Shown here one piece after another: positions 55,594 to 64,000 of a DNA stretch of 64,000 nucleotides. The DNA lies in the NCBI RefSeq assembly GCF_016920785.2, contig NW_024609881.1, forward strand, positions 46,098,710 through 46,162,709, read 5' to 3'. The notes under the pieces were generated by a model that was given only the letters and a program-made list of their open reading frames with translations, had not been told where the DNA came from and ran no database searches. Positions within the stretch are counted from its first letter, which is position 1. Each line of letters opens with the position of its first letter. This DNA is from Ixodes scapularis. Taxonomy: Eukaryota > Arthropoda > Arachnida > Ixodida > Ixodidae. Made by a program: the position numbers and the translations under genes.

Positions 55594-56134
55594 AAGAAAC
55601 GTCCCAAAGTGGAACGGCACGGAACGTAAGGAAACCGTTCACGTCCAATAACGGCAAGTGCTGTGGCTTCACAAAACGTGTCCGGTTTGGACCGACCGTC
55701 AGCGGGCTGCGCGATTTGCTGAGAGATATGGGAGTGGTTTGCAGGCTGAGGATAGGTAAAAAAGAGGGGAAAGGGAATTATGGTTACGGCCGAAGAGAAT
55801 TGCTCCGGGTTAATGCGTCGACACAACATCTCCGGTGTGATTCTGCGGCCCGCAACCTCCTTAGTGACGACAAAAAAGTCATAGTTGGATTTTGTTTTCC
55901 AGCATTCCTCCCCACGTAGCCTGCAAATAGACAAAAATCGATCAATATATGTTTTAAAATGAATATATGCCGAAATCTCGGAGTGTGCAATGGGAGAGGT
56001 ACGGATACAACATTTAAAGTTTTAATGAAAAGACACAAAGAAAAAAAAAGAATCCTTCAATTAGCATAAGGCCGCCGATATACTAATGCCTCTTTAATTG
56101 GAGTAATTACCCAAAATCCGTGCCAACAAAAACT

Positions 56135-57460
56135 CTAAAGGCCCTGTCACCCTGAGGCAACACGACAGCAGCAGCAGTAGCCACACAACATGTCCAAAAG
56201 TCGGGGCAACTTATTGCTCGCTTCCCGTGTTATCCGTCAACCCTGTTGCATCGCGGCAAAAGCAGCACAACATGGACAACGAAAATTTTACCTTGCTAAG
56301 ACAGCCATCGGCAACAAAAACAGCAGTGACTTGTGCTGAACAAAGTGTGCTGCCTTGATGGCTGGCAGAGCGAATTTTGGACCGGCAACACCACAACACA
56401 GATAGCTTTAATGGCAGAGCTAATTCCATATCAACGTCTTTTTTTAAGAGCTTACTCAAATAAAAGCTTGGAAAATGTCATTTTACAATAATTAAGGCTG
56501 TCTTGCAGCCGAAAAAAATTTAATGAATGTTTTTACTGCGTAAGTACGGAACGGGCTTGTCGAGATGGTCACAGCTACGGTCGTGAACGTTCAGACTCGT
56601 GTTGAAAATAAGACTACCCAGAGCCCAGCTAGCATCACTGCTAGTGAAAAAAATGGCACACCTAGTCTCCCGCTGATAATGTATTATTGAAATAATGCAG
56701 AAAAGCAAAGATTAAACAATTGAAGTATTAAAACGACCCCTATGATTATGATTATTGAAAATTGGAACTTGTAAACAGCCGCTACCAAACACCCGAATTG
56801 ATTCCGAAATACCCAAAATATTTCGGGGAATGGAGCGATCACATAGCAGGCAATAGGCAAAGAGACAGTGTTGAAAAATATTCATTCCACCAATTATTAT
56901 GGAAGCCGATCGTGTCGGTGTCGCAGTCTCTAAGCACTGTTAGCTCAGGTCAACACCACGCTACAAAAGATGCTTTGGGGTACTGCCGGTGCTAACTAAA
57001 ATTTACAGTAGGAATAAATTTGCATGATAGAAAGAACCGGACAGATACACCTCATTCGGTGGCGTAAATCCCGAACATATATCAGCGAGCTCACTTTCCT
57101 CGGATAGGGATATCGGCTTTTTCAGCGAATGAAGAGCATCTTGATAATATAAAGGCTGGAAAATAGTCGTCGTGTCAAGTTTTCGAAATCCAGTCACTGT
57201 TCGATGTCCTCCCGTGGTAATTTCTAACCCTTCGTGCGCTCTAGTACTTTGTAGAGTTGCATTCCCAGCTACTCCTCGCCACACACGAACAAAGGTAAAG
57301 AATTAAGATGGCGGAGTATTCCCATTGTTGGGACCGCCGTCAGCGCGGTGTGACAGGGTGGTCGGACAACGAATCGGCCAACACGGTTGCCTGACGGCAG
57401 CAGCATGTTGCCCTAATGTTGTTGATGCTGCGATGTGACAGGGTCACCCTAAACGCGTTT
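56135..57460. other. Region bounded by related CCCTGTCAC repeats
   Basis: GGCCCTGTCACCCTGAGGCAACACGACAG near 56140 is partly mirrored by GTGACAGGG blocks with GGCAGCAGCATGTTGCC near 57350 and 57450. They could be the two ends of one 1.3-kb element or separate MITE fragments. The candidate metalloprotease exon at 57.1 kb lies between them. Confidence 0.35.
57051..57155 (-). CDS. Possible metalloprotease exon between catalytic and cysteine-rich exons
   Basis: Acceptor GACTATTTTCCAG, then 35 codons in phase 0: PLYYQDALHSLKKPISLSEE through ELADICSGFTPPNE to GAG|GTGTAT. In metis-type enzymes a short segment with Pro, then an acidic stretch and a Cys before a Pro, links the catalytic and cysteine-rich parts, and this could be it. 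It joins 54066 in phase, but does not follow directly from the 59937 donor (phase 2). An intervening exon would be needed if this is real. The donor is weak. Confidence 0.3.
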
Positions 57461-58976
57461 TACTCATGTTTATGGAGAGTTGTTCAACTGTTGTCTCAGT
57501 GTGACTGGGAGCGTAGCTAGTCGATCACCCTTGATATGTTTCTTTCGGTTTAGTTCGTTTGCACTAAACAACCTACGGACTTACTAGGAATCTTGTAAAA
57601 ACGATTATTTTTCATGCTTGCTGGATTCCGCTACCCTTAGCTAAAAGCTTTGATGTGTTATTGAAGTTGATATAATGACCATAATTTGTTTTTATCGAGA
57701 TTAACGGCACAACCACAATAGTATGCATTTTCATTGTGAACGTTAAGCCTCGTGGTCTCTCCGATGACAGGTGAGCTGCCAGTTCCTTTCAAATATCGCT
57801 GACAGCTTCTAAGGAACTCGATGCGCGGCGTTTTTAACGCTTCTAGCTTCGTCCCTCATTATTCGATATCTTTATCGGTTAATGTCGCAAACTCATTCAC
57901 TGGCAAGTGTTAATATTATACTCGATATGCTCAATATGCACAGCGCTCGGCGCTTCTTCAGCTGTCGGTTACGAGTCTTGCTTAATTTTTCTGTTAATTG
58001 CTAACCCACTGAAGGGTCCAATAATAGAGTAGCGCCATTTTTCGAAATGTCGTAGGCAAACTTATGATTGCTTACGACTGGCTACTCGCAGCCGGTCATA
58101 TACAAACACAGGTGGCTTAAAACTTGCTTGTAGCGCAGTCGCGGTCGAATGCAAGTGTGTGTAACCAGCTTTCAAAATACAGTCCCTAGTGAAGTATTTT
58201 AGCACACCCCCTTGCTCCCCTTTTCACTCCCATATATATTGTCAGATTCCAGTGGCCTCCTGGTGATGCTGCGAGTAAAGAAGGTAATGGGCCACGTCGT
58301 TCGCGTACTCTTCAGGCTCGGTGGTTTATTCTTTTCAATCGCTAAGACAGAATTTAACCTATTCTCTAACCTTATTCGCACGATCACATATATGTCCCAA
58401 AGTGGTAAAAATTACAATACAAGTTTTCATTACAATAGAGAAGGAAAGTTATGACTATTTATCCAAACATTTTGATACATCTCGGCTAGTCCAGCCCTTG
58501 TGACTGCGCTTCCTTATTAAAATACCGGCTGTGAGGCACACCAGAATCTCTGAAGGGTCTTGAAATACCCTTCAACGATTTCTGGGAGGTCTTAGATGCC
58601 CATCAAAGTTTTCTAAGGGGCATTACGTGCACATGAAAAATGTTTGAGGGGTGTAAGAGGCCCCCATATTTATTGAGGCCTTTCGGCTCTGTCGGAATCT
58701 TTTCGGCGACGCACGTGACCTATCGATATAGTTTTAAAGATATGTGGGAGGAATCATTTGAACCTTGAGGCTATATCCGTCGGAGAAGCCGCTGGCATTT
58801 TGCACCGGGCGACCGCAACAAGCTGTCGCTCAGTGTCGACTTTGCCTCCCGCGCGGGGATCTATTTCCAAAAGCAGCTCCGCGTGCGGAAAAGGGAGGAT
58901 GTTTCTCAGTTCCCCATTGCGTCTTCGTGGAAATGGAGCGTGCTGGTTAAGTTACGGTGTTTGTGGAGAACAACAT
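57461..58976. other. No recognised feature
   Basis: Intron-like sequence. Short frames without motifs. Confidence 0.4.
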
Positions 58977-59059
58977 AGAGGACGAAAACAGGACGTGCAG
59001 TTTTACGCATAATTCCTTCTCAGGAATTGGAGAAACGTGTCGTCCTGTTTTCGTCCTCT
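58977..59059. other. 19-bp perfect inverted repeat, 45-bp spacer
   Basis: AGAGGACGAAAACAGGACG at 58977-58995 and its exact complement at 59041-59059. Inside the spacer AATTCCTTCTCAGGAATT forms a second small palindrome. Either a tiny foldback element or a hairpin locus. Confidence 0.6.
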
Positions 59060-59514
59060 ATTTTATTGCGCCTCTTTGTACTTTCGGCTTCCGGACATCG
59101 TCCAGTAAGCTAAAAACACCCCGGAGACGACAACGGTACGACAACAGGGACGACACCGCGACCGTGGTTAGATTACCTCAAAGGCGGCCGACGTTGGTTA
59201 CGTGTTTGTGACCTTTTCTGAACGTGTTGCTGACAGTGTATGTGTGTGTGTGGTGCACCTGTACAGTTTTGCAAGTTGTACTACTGTTCTTCTCAGGAAT
59301 TTACAAAGCAACATAATGATTACCTTGAAGAATATTTTGTCAAAAAGAACAAGGTTGTTGCTATTTGGTCTGATTAATTTTAAATACAGCTGCTTGCGCT
59401 CTGGGTTCAGTACACTTAGGTGCCTATTTTCTTTTTGCGATTCAGAAGGCATGTATGGCTAAAGTCAAAACTAAACTTCCAGTCACGTTTAAAACAACAG
59501 CTTTTTTGGTATGT

Positions 59515-59660
59515 AAGTCTCAAGGGTCTGAAGGTCTGAAGGGTTTCAACGGCTGAATGATTTGAAAGACTAAGGGCTTGATGGCTGAAGGGGTTTTAAA
59601 GGGCTCAAGGGCTCAAGACGTCAGGGCTAAAAGGGTAATTTCAATAGGGTTCTTGCACCT
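59515..59660. repeat. Degenerate GGGCT(C/G)AAGG repeat
   Basis: Words such as CTGAAGGGTTT, CTAAGGGCTTGATGG and GGGCTCAAGGGCTCAAG recur at 10-15 bp spacing. A simple-sequence derivative. Confidence 0.55.
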
Positions 59661-59936
59661 GTTTTCTTCTCAAGGGTAAAGAAACCGTCTGTCTGTCAAC
59701 GTGAAGCAAAATGCAACTTCCAAAACAAAATGCCGATCAACCACAATGCGCCAAACACAATTTTTTTAGGTGAACTACGACGTAAGAAACTGGGATTGAA
59801 AGTAACTTCCCCATCAACGGGCAAACGATTCACTCCAATTTAGGGTGAAATAATTGCAAGGGGAACTGCCACGGATCAATAGAAGAAGAAAGTTCCGATG
59901 ATGCCAGCACCTAGGGAACTTCAAGCATATGCTTAC

Positions 59937-60104
59937 TTTAAAACAAATTGCATCCCCTCTTCACTACAATTCGAAAATGTGAAAGGTGGTCTATAATGGC
60001 CCGCACGTTTCATCATGTATTTCTCTGGTAACTTGCAGTCCACAGCACCAGGATGATTCTTGATATGTCCCACGGGACCGTTTCCATCATGCGTGCTCCC
60101 GAGC
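59937..60104 (-). CDS. M12B (reprolysin) metalloprotease, exon with third zinc His
   Basis: Acceptor ATTTACGCAG. With TT carried from the previous exon it reads LLGSTHDGNGPVGHIKNHPG, completing the zinc site HEIGHLLGSTHD. It then continues through CKLPEKYMM, where the Met-turn Met would lie, FSNCSEEGMQFVL and a GTAAGC donor in phase 2. These are the standard features of reprolysin catalytic domains: the three zinc His, the Asp after the third His, and the Cys-Ser segment near the end. In ticks such secreted enzymes act in feeding (fibrinogen cleavage) and in tissue remodelling. Upstream exons, including any signal peptide and propeptide, are not visible in this window. Confidence 0.8.
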
Positions 60105-60367
60105 CTGCGTAAATATCGTTCATGTTGAGAAAAAACCATGTAATGCTCACCACTATAATCAGGGACAGATTAAGAAACGCATAGCGGGGCACATCATGGT
60201 CAAGGTTGTTGCCCGAGTGATTCTTTCCTTGGCCTTCCTATCGGCCCATATCGCATTGTCCGTGACGCTGATAACAAACATGGGATTCGATGACGGTGAC
60301 TGAAAAAGCTTTTCTCGAATCATATGTTCAACACATGTGCATGTAAAAGAATCGACAAGATACTTAC

Positions 60368-60479
60368 AAATGCCCAATTTCGTGGGCTATTGTGCCGAAC
60401 ATATAGTAAAGAGGAGGTCGTTCCTCAGCTATTCCTACATTTGAGCCATTCACACAGATCATTCCGGTAAAGGCGGAAC
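60368..60479 (-). CDS. M12B (reprolysin) metalloprotease, exon with HExxH core
   Basis: Acceptor TTATTTCCAG at 60480, then SAFTGMICVNGSNVGIAEE, LYYMFGTIAHEIGHL, ending in CATTT|GTAAGT with two bases of phase that join exactly to the exon at 60104. HEIGH provides the first two zinc ligands and the catalytic Glu. The frame also stays open further upstream to 60621, and part of that may be exon if the acceptor chosen here is not used. The 5' exons would lie beyond the LTR element inserted at 61184, or were separated from it by that insertion. Confidence 0.78.
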
Positions 60480-60484
60480 CTGGA

Positions 60485-61021
60485 AATAACAATGCATCTG
60501 CTGATTGCCAAATACATTCAACAACGTTTTTTTTTTCTTTCAAACTCTTGAAATACGCTTCGAAGCGAATGTCATCCTCTTTGGGAAAGGGGCAATTTAG
60601 GAATATGAGACGTTTAGCCACTCAAAAGTAAAAATTAGGCGTGAGCGCTTCTGCAAAATTTTTGAATACCTAGGATTCAAGCCGTATCTAGAGGTCGGGT
60701 GGCGAGCTTAAATGGCCCTTAAAAGAAAAAAAAGAAAAAAAAACAATCTGGCGTGCCAAAAAAAAATTTTTTACGCGAAAAATATTTTTAGAGAAATATT
60801 GACGGCGAGAAATTTATTTGAAATTCTGAGCGCAAAGTCCATTACATCACGGAATGGTCATTCGCTCAAAGTGATGAAATTCGCTTTTTCCAACTCAACG
60901 TGAAGGCGAAGCCGATCGACCTCTCCTCAACGCGCCCGAAAAGCCGAGAGAGAAAACAAGTGGGAAGCAGGTGACTATCGACTAAAGGGCGTCTCGCGCC
61001 ATCATTATTGTTCTAAAAATG
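60485..61021. other. No recognised feature
   Basis: Upstream flank or intron of the metalloprotease exon. AT- and A-rich around 60720-60800. Confidence 0.35.
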
Positions 61022-61183
61022 TTTTAGAGCGCAGCTCTTAAGGGCCCGTTCCCGGCTTGAGCGGCGTCGCCGTCGCCGTCGGCGTCGGCGTAACCAAGGT
61101 CAACCCAAGGTCACGTGACCCCCAAGGTCATTCCAAGGTCACGTGACCCCCAAGATCACAACAAGGTCACGTGACCCGCAAGG
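61022..61183 (+). repeat. GCGCAGCTCTTA/GCCGTC repeat, copy 2, with AAGGTCACGTGACCCC array
   Basis: TTTTAGAGCGCAGCTCTTA, CCGGCTTGAGCGGCGTCGCC and a GCCGTC/GGCGTC microsatellite are followed by three spaced copies of AAGGTCACGTGACCC. Each copy embeds an E-box CACGTG between inverted nuclear-receptor-like AGGTCA half-sites. The LTR element at 61184 is inserted at its edge. Confidence 0.75.
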
Positions 61184-61730
61184 TGTCACGATCGTGAACC
61201 GGAGGAGGAAATAGAAGAAGACGAGAAGGCGACTGATGCGTGGTGTGGGGAAAAAGAAAGAAAAGAAGAGGTTTGGAACGAGCATCAAGAGGAACGAGAC
61301 AGCACTGGTCCGGTGAACAGCATGGCGACTTCGGCTACGCTCCGGAGGAAGTCCACCCGAGGCCCGCTCCCGGGAGTCCACCGTTAACCAACGGGGCGAC
61401 TTCGGCTACGCTCCGGAGGAAGCCCCACCCGAGGCCCGCTCCCGGGAATCTACCGAGATCAACCAACGAGGCGTCCTCCGTCAGAGCGGCAAGATGATGT
61501 TCTTCCCCAAGGAAAGAGACCTGAGAGCGCACCAGAGCCGGGACACTTCAAGGTTGTGAGTGCTAGGGGTGGAGACTTGGGTCTAGGGGACTAAGACAAT
61601 ACTGTACCGTACGGTTTCTGATGCCTTTCGCTTTTGTTTATTTATGTAAATACATGTACATACGGTGAAATTTCGTAACCTGTTCGTCCGGGTCCTCTGA
61701 TTTCGGTGTCCGTCTCGGTTGAACGTGACA
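61184..61730 (+). repeat. 5' LTR of the second element (547 bp) with internal 70-bp duplication
   Basis: Starts TGTCACG and ends CGTGACA. From about 61325 and 61395 a roughly 70-bp unit containing GCGACTTCGGCTACGCTCCG and AGGCCCGCTCCCGGGA is present twice in tandem, a possible enhancer-type duplication. The second LTR is outside the window, so the 5' boundary rests on the terminal hexamer and the primer-site position. Confidence 0.75.
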
Positions 61731-61733
61731 AAT

Positions 61734-61751
61734 TGGCGAGCCTGCCAGGAT
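61734..61751 (+). promoter_or_regulatory. Primer binding site, tRNA-Arg(ACG)-like
   Basis: TGGCGAGCCTGCCAGGAT matches, with about two differences, the complement of the eukaryotic tRNA-Arg(ACG) 3' end (TGGCGATCCTGCCAGGA), recalled from general knowledge. It lies 3 nt after the LTR. Confidence 0.65.
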
Positions 61752-61830
61752 CCCTTTTTTTTCCATCAAATTTTTGCTTGAATCACGTCGACCGGGACAC
61801 CTAGGGATCTGTGAAACCGGACGCAACAGT

Positions 61831-64000
61831 ATGGAAAACGACAGATTGATCGCGGCCGGGGAAAAGTTAGGTTATGTAGGGGAAGAATTGAAGAAATGGG
61901 TTGAGGATGAAAAGGCTAGTGCTCGAGAAGAAAGGGCAAGGGCAAGACAGGAACGGGAGTTGGAGGGAGCACTGTTGGAAAAAGAACGAGAGGTTCTACA
62001 ACTTAGACTAGCGCTACAGGAAGGAGCGGCGTCGGGTCGCGAAAGGATCCGAGGCGATGGGGAAGGTGCGCCGCCAGGACACGGACACCAATTTAGTCCT
62101 CACAAGTTGATTCCCCAATTTAATGAAGACCGAGATGATTTAGATGCGTATCTACAGCGTTTCGAACGCACCGCGACGGGTCTCGACTGGCCCCAGCAAA
62201 AGTGGGCCACGACGTTGAGTCTTTGCTTGTCCGGGGAAGCACTGACGGTAGTTGGCCGCCTGTCCCCAGCAGACGCGCTAGATTACGCGAAAGTCAAGCT
62301 TGCACTCATGCAAAGATTCAGGTACACTAAAGAAGGCTACAGGGAAAGGTTTCGCGAAGCTAAACCGGAAAACGGAGAAACGAGGAGGCAGTTCGCCGCC
62401 CGGCTTGCAGGGTATTTCGACAGGTGGATCGAGGTCGCTGGAGTGGAGCGGACATTCGAGGCCCTCCGAGACAGCGTATTAGTGGAGCAGTTCTTACTCA
62501 GTTGCTCTAGCCGGTTGTCGGTATTTCTACGTGAACGAGACTGCAAAACCTTAGATGAGGTAGCATCCAAAGCGGATCTATATCTAGAGGCCCAGTTGCA
62601 AACAGGAGCGAGCAGGCCGAAGATGGAGGACTGCACCAAGAAGTCGAGTGCTGGAGAGACAGACAAAGCGACGAGTGGTGCAAGCAGAAAAACCATCCGA
62701 TGCTTCCTCTGTAATAAGGTCGGCCACAAGGCAGAAAATTGCAAGAACCGCCCGCCTACGTTCAAGAAACTGACGTGCTGGAATTGTGGAAGACCCGGGC
62801 ATCGAGCCGAGAATTGTGGGACGAGACAAAACGATCGACCTCAAGCGTCCTGCGTATTAGCTGAGCAAAGCGACGGCAGTGCGGCCGAGTTTGATGAAGC
62901 CTATGTCACGCTTCAGAACGGCGCCAAGATCCCAGTGATCAACGCGGCCGTAGGACGAGCTCCAAAGTTTCTAGTGGAAAACATGCCGGTAGTGGAGGGA
63001 CGGCTAGGTGACCGCAAAATAACGGTTTTGAGGGACACCGGTTGTAATACGGTCGTTGTACGAAAGGAGATGGTTCAACCTGAGGAATTTACCGGGCAGT
63101 CCAGTCCAGTCTATCTGTTCGATAGGACCGTGAGGTATGTGCCGGAAGCGGAGATCAGGGTGAGGACGCCATACTTCACCGGAAGGGTAAGGGCGAAGTG
63201 TGTTAGTAACCCGCTGTACGATCTTGTGCTCGGTAACGTGCCGATGGTGCGAGGCGTTAATGATCCGGACCCGAAGTGGAACGAAATGGAGGAGGCGAGT
63301 CCAGCTGGAAATTTGGACAGGCAGACGTCCATAAAACAAAACCAGGAGACAAGCCAAGAAAAAAGTGCAGAACGAGCTGGCAAGGGCTCTTCCGAATCAA
63401 TGCCGGAGAACACCCCAAGCTCGGGACAACGCGAGGACGAGCCCATGCTCATCGCGAACGCGACAGAGACAGGAAAGGACAAAGATCAATCCAAAGAGCC
63501 GCGAGCCGAACTGAGGGTACCGCAGGTTTCGCCACTGGAAGCGACAGCCGAAGAGATGCTCAAGGAGCAAGAAAGCGACAAGAGCCTCGAGAAATGTTTC
63601 CACAACATCGGTAAGACCTTTCCTAAGCATGGAGGAAGAACTAAGCGAAAGTTCTTTATAAGGAACAAGTTGTTGTATAGGAGTGTCATCTACAGCTCCG
63701 GAAGAAAAACGGATCAGTTGGTGCTTCCCGAGAAGTTCCGACGAACCGTGGTAGCCCTGGCCCACGATAGCATAATGTCGGGTCACCAGGGGATAAACAA
63801 CACGATAGGGCCGGTCGCAGAAGAATTTTTCTGGCCCGGAATGCAGAGTGAGATACGAAGATACGTGCGATCTTGCGACGTTTGCCAGCGCACCGTGCCT
63901 AAAGGAAGAGTGGGTAAGGCACCCTTGGGGACCATGCCAACCATAGCGACGCCCTTCCAAAGGATTGCCATAGACATCATTGGCCCCATTACGCCGAAGT
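61831..64000 (+). CDS. Gag-protease-integrase polyprotein, Gmr1-like domain order (partial)
   Basis: At least 723 codons open to the window end, from ATG after ACAGT. Residues about 1-65 are a charged coiled-coil start. The capsid, about 90-255, has a SCAN-like half (VLVEQFLLSCSSRL). CX2CX4HX4C knuckles lie at 291-304 and 316-329. The aspartic protease has LRDTGCNTVVV (D402) and YDLVLGN. A low-complexity Glu/Ser/Lys linker covers about 450-590. The integrase zinc domain follows, with H645-x6-H652 and C682-x2-C685, and then the core strand AIDIIGPI with the first DDE Asp, D715. In ordinary Ty3 elements about 600-700 residues of RT and RNase H would separate protease from integrase; here nothing does. 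Gmr1-like elements (PR-IN-RT-RH) are the known precedent. The alternative, loss of RT by deletion, is less likely because the element at 4.7 kb keeps the same linker with a trace of the same junction. Confidence 0.88.
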   Translation, partial: MENDRLIAAGEKLGYVGEELKKWVEDEKASAREERARARQERELEGALLEKEREVLQLRLALQEGAASGRERIRGDGEGAPPGHGHQFSPHKLIPQFNEDRDDLDAYLQRFERTATGLDWPQQKWATTLSLCLSGEALTVVGRLSPADALDYAKVKLALMQRFRYTKEGYRERFREAKPENGETRRQFAARLAGYFDRWIEVAGVERTFEALRDSVLVEQFLLSCSSRLSVFLRERDCKTLDEVASKADLYLEAQLQTGASRPKMEDCTKKSSAGETDKATSGASRKTIRCFLCNKVGHKAENCKNRPPTFKKLTCWNCGRPGHRAENCGTRQNDRPQASCVLAEQSDGSAAEFDEAYVTLQNGAKIPVINAAVGRAPKFLVENMPVVEGRLGDRKITVLRDTGCNTVVVRKEMVQPEEFTGQSSPVYLFDRTVRYVPEAEIRVRTPYFTGRVRAKCVSNPLYDLVLGNVPMVRGVNDPDPKWNEMEEASPAGNLDRQTSIKQNQETSQEKSAERAGKGSSESMPENTPSSGQREDEPMLIANATETGKDKDQSKEPRAELRVPQVSPLEATAEEMLKEQESDKSLEKCFHNIGKTFPKHGGRTKRKFFIRNKLLYRSVIYSSGRKTDQLVLPEKFRRTVVALAHDSIMSGHQGINNTIGPVAEEFFWPGMQSEIRRYVRSCDVCQRTVPKGRVGKAPLGTMPTIATPFQRIAIDIIGPITPK

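Larger units (their letters stand above)
61184..64000 (+). mobile_element. Gmr1-like Ty3-lineage LTR retrotransposon, 5' part (runs off window)
   Basis: Contains a 5' LTR, tRNA-Arg-type primer site and a long open frame encoding gag, protease and integrase in that order. The 3' part, including any reverse transcriptase and 3' LTR, lies beyond the window. Its gag-protease is homologous to the element at 4662, and both use TGTCAC...GTGACA LTR termini and the same AAT-TGGCG arrangement. The uninterrupted frame suggests a young copy. Confidence 0.85.

Noticed and set aside
57051..57155. Direct splice from the 59937 donor to this exon
   Set aside because: Phase 2 from the donor would give a stop within about ten codons, so the exon can belong to the gene only if another exon lies between.
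62337..63960. Minus-strand frames of up to 187 codons
   Set aside because: Antisense shadows of the gag-protease-integrase frame.

Overview
The window is eukaryotic, low-gene-density DNA that looks like a hard-tick (ixodid) nuclear genome, or at least an arachnid one. The evidence is spliced exons of an M12B (reprolysin, 'metis'-type) metalloprotease as found in tick saliva and gut, CR1/L2-like non-LTR and Ty3-like LTR retrotransposons, and dozens of small foldback DNA elements. There are no operons, ribosome binding sites, rRNA or tRNA genes, and no CRISPR arrays. The species assignment is inference. All exon and splice calls were made by eye from reading frame and GT/AG context.

Layout. 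0.5-1.3 kb: a THAP-domain exon and a possible small coding exon, both minus strand. 1.5-4.3 kb: a foldback element and a hAT-type element with an 8-bp target duplication. 4.66-9.77 kb: a complete, very young LTR retrotransposon with 1.37-kb LTRs and 5-bp target duplication CTGAC. It keeps gag-protease but has lost integrase and reverse transcriptase. 11.4-22.1 kb: an unrecognised plus-strand gene of at least four exons whose splice phases all agree; its intron 2 carries several copies of one repeated block. 23.3-26.2 kb: a PIF/Harbinger-like element with another nested in it, between inverted CACGTG-rich arrays, plus a foldback. 29.3 kb: an insertion of only a poly(A) signal and tail inside an 18-bp target duplication. 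35.6-37.0 kb: two phase-matched coiled-coil exons, possibly shugoshin N terminus. 37.3-38.4 kb: three foldback elements.

39.2-44.7 kb: a 630-bp segmental duplication. Its left copy is abutted by a CR1/L2-like retrotransposon, itself broken by an LTR with a lysine-type primer site. Its right copy is abutted by a hAT-like element. 46.2-49.8 kb: a hAT element with a perfect 8-bp duplication, a decayed P-element/THAP9-like transposase end, foldbacks, and a dead copy of the metalloprotease active-site exon. 53.9-60.5 kb: minus-strand exons of the metalloprotease, with the zinc motif split by an intron and a cysteine-rich exon downstream. 61.18-64.0 kb: the 5' part of a second LTR retrotransposon whose open frame reads gag (SCAN-like) - two zinc knuckles - protease - integrase, and runs off the window end.

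The most notable point is that in the second LTR element the integrase zinc domain and first catalytic Asp follow the protease directly. This is the Gmr1-type, Ty1/copia-like domain order rather than the usual Ty3 order. The first LTR element is a related, recently mobile, non-autonomous gag-protease derivative. Much of the rest of the window is debris of non-autonomous DNA elements, several with target-site duplications readable directly.
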